From Ferruginibacter paludis (lineage in GTDB: Bacteria > Bacteroidota > Bacteroidia > Chitinophagales > Chitinophagaceae), in the NCBI RefSeq assembly GCF_030409685.1, contig NZ_JAUFQJ010000011.1, positions 62,001 through 126,000 of the forward strand: a DNA stretch of 64,000 bases. The letters run 5' to 3'. Within the stretch, counting starts at the first letter, position 1; every line of letters begins with the position of its first letter. Positions 63,480 through 64,000 of the stretch are shown piece by piece. The notes beneath the pieces were generated by a model. That model saw nothing but the letters and a program-made list of their open reading frames with translations, made no database searches and was not told the origin of the DNA. Position numbers and translations under genes: made by a program.

Positions 63480-63487
63480 TAACTTTG
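63480..63487 (+). promoter_or_regulatory. pgi: -7 promoter element TAACTTTG of pgi
   Basis: An exact TAnnTTTG match, with TTG at 63461-63463, 33 nt before the pgi start. Confidence 0.55.
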
Positions 63488-63520
63488 TCCGAAGGTTCTT
63501 AATCCATTAAAATATAAACA

Positions 63521-64000
63521 ATGTTTCCAAAAATTAGCCCCATTACCACCCAATCGTGGCAAGCTTTGCAACAGCATTATACGGAAATGAAAACTGTTCA
63601 AGCGAAAGACTTATTTGCAGCAAACCCCGATCGTTTCAACAACTTTTCTATAACAACAGATGATATCGTATTCGATTATTCAAAAAATAATATATCTGAA
63701 AGAACATTGCAGCTTCTTCTTAAGTTAGCGGCGGACTGCCAATTGGGTGATGCCATCAGCGCTATGTTTGCCGGCGAAAAAATCAATGCAACAGAAAACC
63801 GGGCTGTATTGCATACTGCACTTAGAAATTTTTCAGGTAAACCTGTTATTAGTGATGGCAAAGATGTTATGCCCGACGTAATTAAAGTACAACAGCAAAT
63901 GAAAAGTTTTTGCGGTAAAATTCATTCTGGTGAATGGAAGGGATATACCGGCAAAAAAATAAAATACATTGTCAACATTGGTATTGGAGGCAGTGATCTC
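63521..64000 (+). CDS. pgi: Glucose-6-phosphate isomerase (partial, C-terminus off window)
   Basis: The first 160 residues of a phosphoglucose isomerase of glycolysis. Visible signatures are LFAANPDRF near the start, VLHTALRNFS in the middle and the substrate-binding start VNIGIGGSDL at the right edge. The active-site glutamate and lysine lie beyond the window. Start ATG 63521 gives the normal N-terminus. Confidence 0.93.
   Translation, partial: MFPKISPITTQSWQALQQHYTEMKTVQAKDLFAANPDRFNNFSITTDDIVFDYSKNNISERTLQLLLKLAADCQLGDAISAMFAGEKINATENRAVLHTALRNFSGKPVISDGKDVMPDVIKVQQQMKSFCGKIHSGEWKGYTGKKIKYIVNIGIGGSDL

Overview
The window is bacterial chromosome from the Bacteroidota, most likely a member of the Chitinophagaceae or a near relative. 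I infer this from the -7 promoter element TAnnTTTG found repeatedly upstream of genes, the short 285-residue primary sigma factor, and families typical of the phylum: DUF4249, DUF3822, DUF1599, a BT_3928-like DoxX protein, an HU-CCDC81/SPOR protein, a four-helix-bundle (23S rRNA intervening-sequence type) protein, and zinc-less sirtuin sequence. There is no rRNA, tRNA, CRISPR array, phage or insertion sequence that I can recognise. Most of the window is housekeeping DNA with a few accessory patches.

Layout. 1-7.1 kb: inorganic pyrophosphatase (cut by the window edge), a small lipoprotein, PhoH ATPase, a methyltransferase, an RluE-type pseudouridine synthase, a DEAD-box helicase, a pentapeptide-repeat protein, a CDGSH iron-sulfur protein, and a desaturase closely resembling eukaryotic dihydroceramide delta-4 desaturase. 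7.4-15.1 kb: envelope and lipoprotein genes (OB-fold, YceI, HU/SPOR, FKBP, BON, SH3, TPR) and L-serine dehydratase. 15.4-21.7 kb: a topoisomerase IV operon, parE - [four-helix-bundle cassette bounded by inverted repeats] - DUF1835 - VOC - parC. 22.2-27.9 kb: small secreted proteins, a ribokinase/sugar-permease pair and an ABC exporter. 28-37 kb: folP divergent from DUF1599-DoxX-ABC permease, then DciA-like/recF, then pdhA, a TPR protein, ribH, a LutA-like protein and an EVE protein. 37-45 kb: S41 protease, DUF4349 protein, sirtuin, saccharopine dehydrogenase, gyrA.

45.06-47.17 kb is a gene-poor stretch that holds at least two related, very short single-membrane-span proteins (37 and 38 residues), each followed by its own terminator. 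It is followed by two tandem lipoproteins built from four copies of one cysteine-bracketed domain of about 90 residues. 49-53.7 kb: a second DEAD-box-like helicase and a leftward operon DUF3822-rsmD-5-FCL-lpxK. 53.7-64 kb: MATE transporter, a 740-bp region with degenerate repeats and an orphan terminator, M1 aminopeptidase, TPR protein and folB, trxB, DUF4249 protein, rpoD, threonine aldolase, and the start of pgi.

The observations I rate highest are the eukaryote-type sphingolipid desaturase, the inverted-repeat-bounded four-helix-bundle cassette inside the topoisomerase IV operon, the tiny paired membrane proteins after gyrA, the cysteine-bracketed repeat lipoproteins, and several genes whose start codon lies only 4 nt (in one case 7 nt) after the TAnnTTTG element, which predicts leaderless mRNAs. 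All functions are assigned by reading motifs, not by database search.
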